This document shows, piece by piece, positions 41,480 to 41,578 of a stretch of 41,578 nucleotides of DNA. Location of the stretch: positions 1 through 41,578 of the forward strand of contig DAOVDS010000003.1 in NCBI GenBank assembly GCA_030669415.1. The letters are read 5' to 3'. This stretch comes from a bacterium. GTDB taxonomy: Bacteria > Planctomycetota > SKW154 > DAOVDS01. The stretch's first letter is position 1; the number at the start of each line of letters is the position of its first letter. The position numbers and the translations under genes are program-made. The notes under the pieces are model-generated. The model did not search any database and had not been told where the DNA came from. It worked only from the letters and a program-made list of their open reading frames with translations.

Positions 41480-41578
41480 CTATTGCGGTTCCGGCGGCCT
41501 TTTCTCCTCCGGGTCTTCCGGAGCATCGGAAAGCCAGGAGCGCAGCCCCTCAATATCACCGCGTTCCAGCTTCTCCTT
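41480..41578 (-). CDS. C-terminus of an unidentified protein running off the right edge
   Basis: An open frame enters from the right edge and stops at TAG (41482-41480). The 32 visible residues include LERGDIEGLRSWLSD and a Pro/Glu-rich end (PEDPEEKRPPEPQ), a tail style also seen in the FN3 and metallopeptidase genes. Too little is present to name it. Confidence 0.5.
   Translation of the reverse strand, partial: KEKLERGDIEGLRSWLSDAPEDPEEKRPPEPQ

Noticed and set aside
1-41578. Genome-wide reassignment of TGA to Cys or Trp
   Set aside because: Many full-length genes in the window end at TGA, and none other shows conserved protein continuing past it.
1-41578. CRISPR array or rRNA genes
   Set aside because: No regularly spaced direct repeats or rRNA-like sequence were seen on either strand.

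Overview
The window is about 41.6 kb of GC-rich bacterial chromosome with mostly intact genes and short intergenic gaps. A PilM/PilN/PilO/secretin operon, lipoprotein-type secretin, small SH3-like 'GxxxKG' module, class III cyclase/AAA/TPR protein, archaemetzincin and Ser/Thr kinase fragment suggest a Gram-negative-type environmental bacterium, perhaps a Planctomycetota-like or other deep-branching lineage. No rRNA or ribosomal protein gene is present, so that placement is weak inference. TGA is a normal stop for many genes here (for example those ending at 586, 9882, 16490, 23604, 25828, 27031, 30214, 30591 and 34075), so the genetic code is standard.

Region 1, 1-5558: cell elongation and sugar metabolism. 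A small membrane protein is followed by mrdA (PBP2), rodA and pgi. The main discovery candidate is in mrdA. The reading frame is continuous from 682 to 3039 except for two in-frame TGA codons (2047 and 2083), 12 codons apart. Both fall where PBP2 proteins carry Cys or Asp, namely the first two ligands of the PBP2 zinc site. The other two ligands (His of GHG and Cys of the SxN motif) are present at the expected spacing. Hairpins resembling bacterial SECIS elements follow both TGAs. I read this as a PBP2 with two selenocysteines at a metal/redox site beside the active site.

Region 2, 5598-12757: a type IV pilus (or related secretion) assembly operon with a strong promoter: a PilM-PilN fusion, a PilO-like protein, an FN3 membrane protein at the PilP position, and a lipoprotein secretin. 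It ends in a terminator whose loop is the -10 box of the next gene, a secreted HExxH metallopeptidase.

Region 3, 14337-25828: alpha-glucan metabolism. Two GH57 enzymes, a GalT-type nucleotidyltransferase and glycogen synthase are interrupted by an AT-rich TdeIII-like restriction-modification cassette (19149-21216). A receiver-PAS-GAF-histidine kinase overlaps the end of the second GH57 gene.

Region 4, 25829-28343: repeat-rich spacer with a 288-bp MITE-like element made of consecutive hairpins inside 34-bp inverted repeats, then an ICMT-like membrane methyltransferase and a protein with secretin-N-like domains.

Region 5, 28476-30591: fdhE, fdhD and a short modE-like regulator, accessory genes for a molybdenum/tungsten formate dehydrogenase that is not in the window. 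Such enzymes are often selenoproteins, which fits the mrdA reading.

Region 6, 30608-39173: a 1155-residue cyclase/AAA/TPR signalling protein with an AT-rich TPR core, then on the minus strand two tandem paralogous exported proteins, a HEAT-repeat lipoprotein, an archaemetzincin, and a kinase cut off after its DMG motif.

Region 7, 39509-41578: a tyrosine integrase whose 3' end lies inside tRNA-Asn(GTT), marking a tRNA-integrated element, then a mostly non-coding stretch and the C-terminus of a gene running off the right edge. Short palindromic repeats of a few related families are scattered through the window, two of them inside coding sequences.
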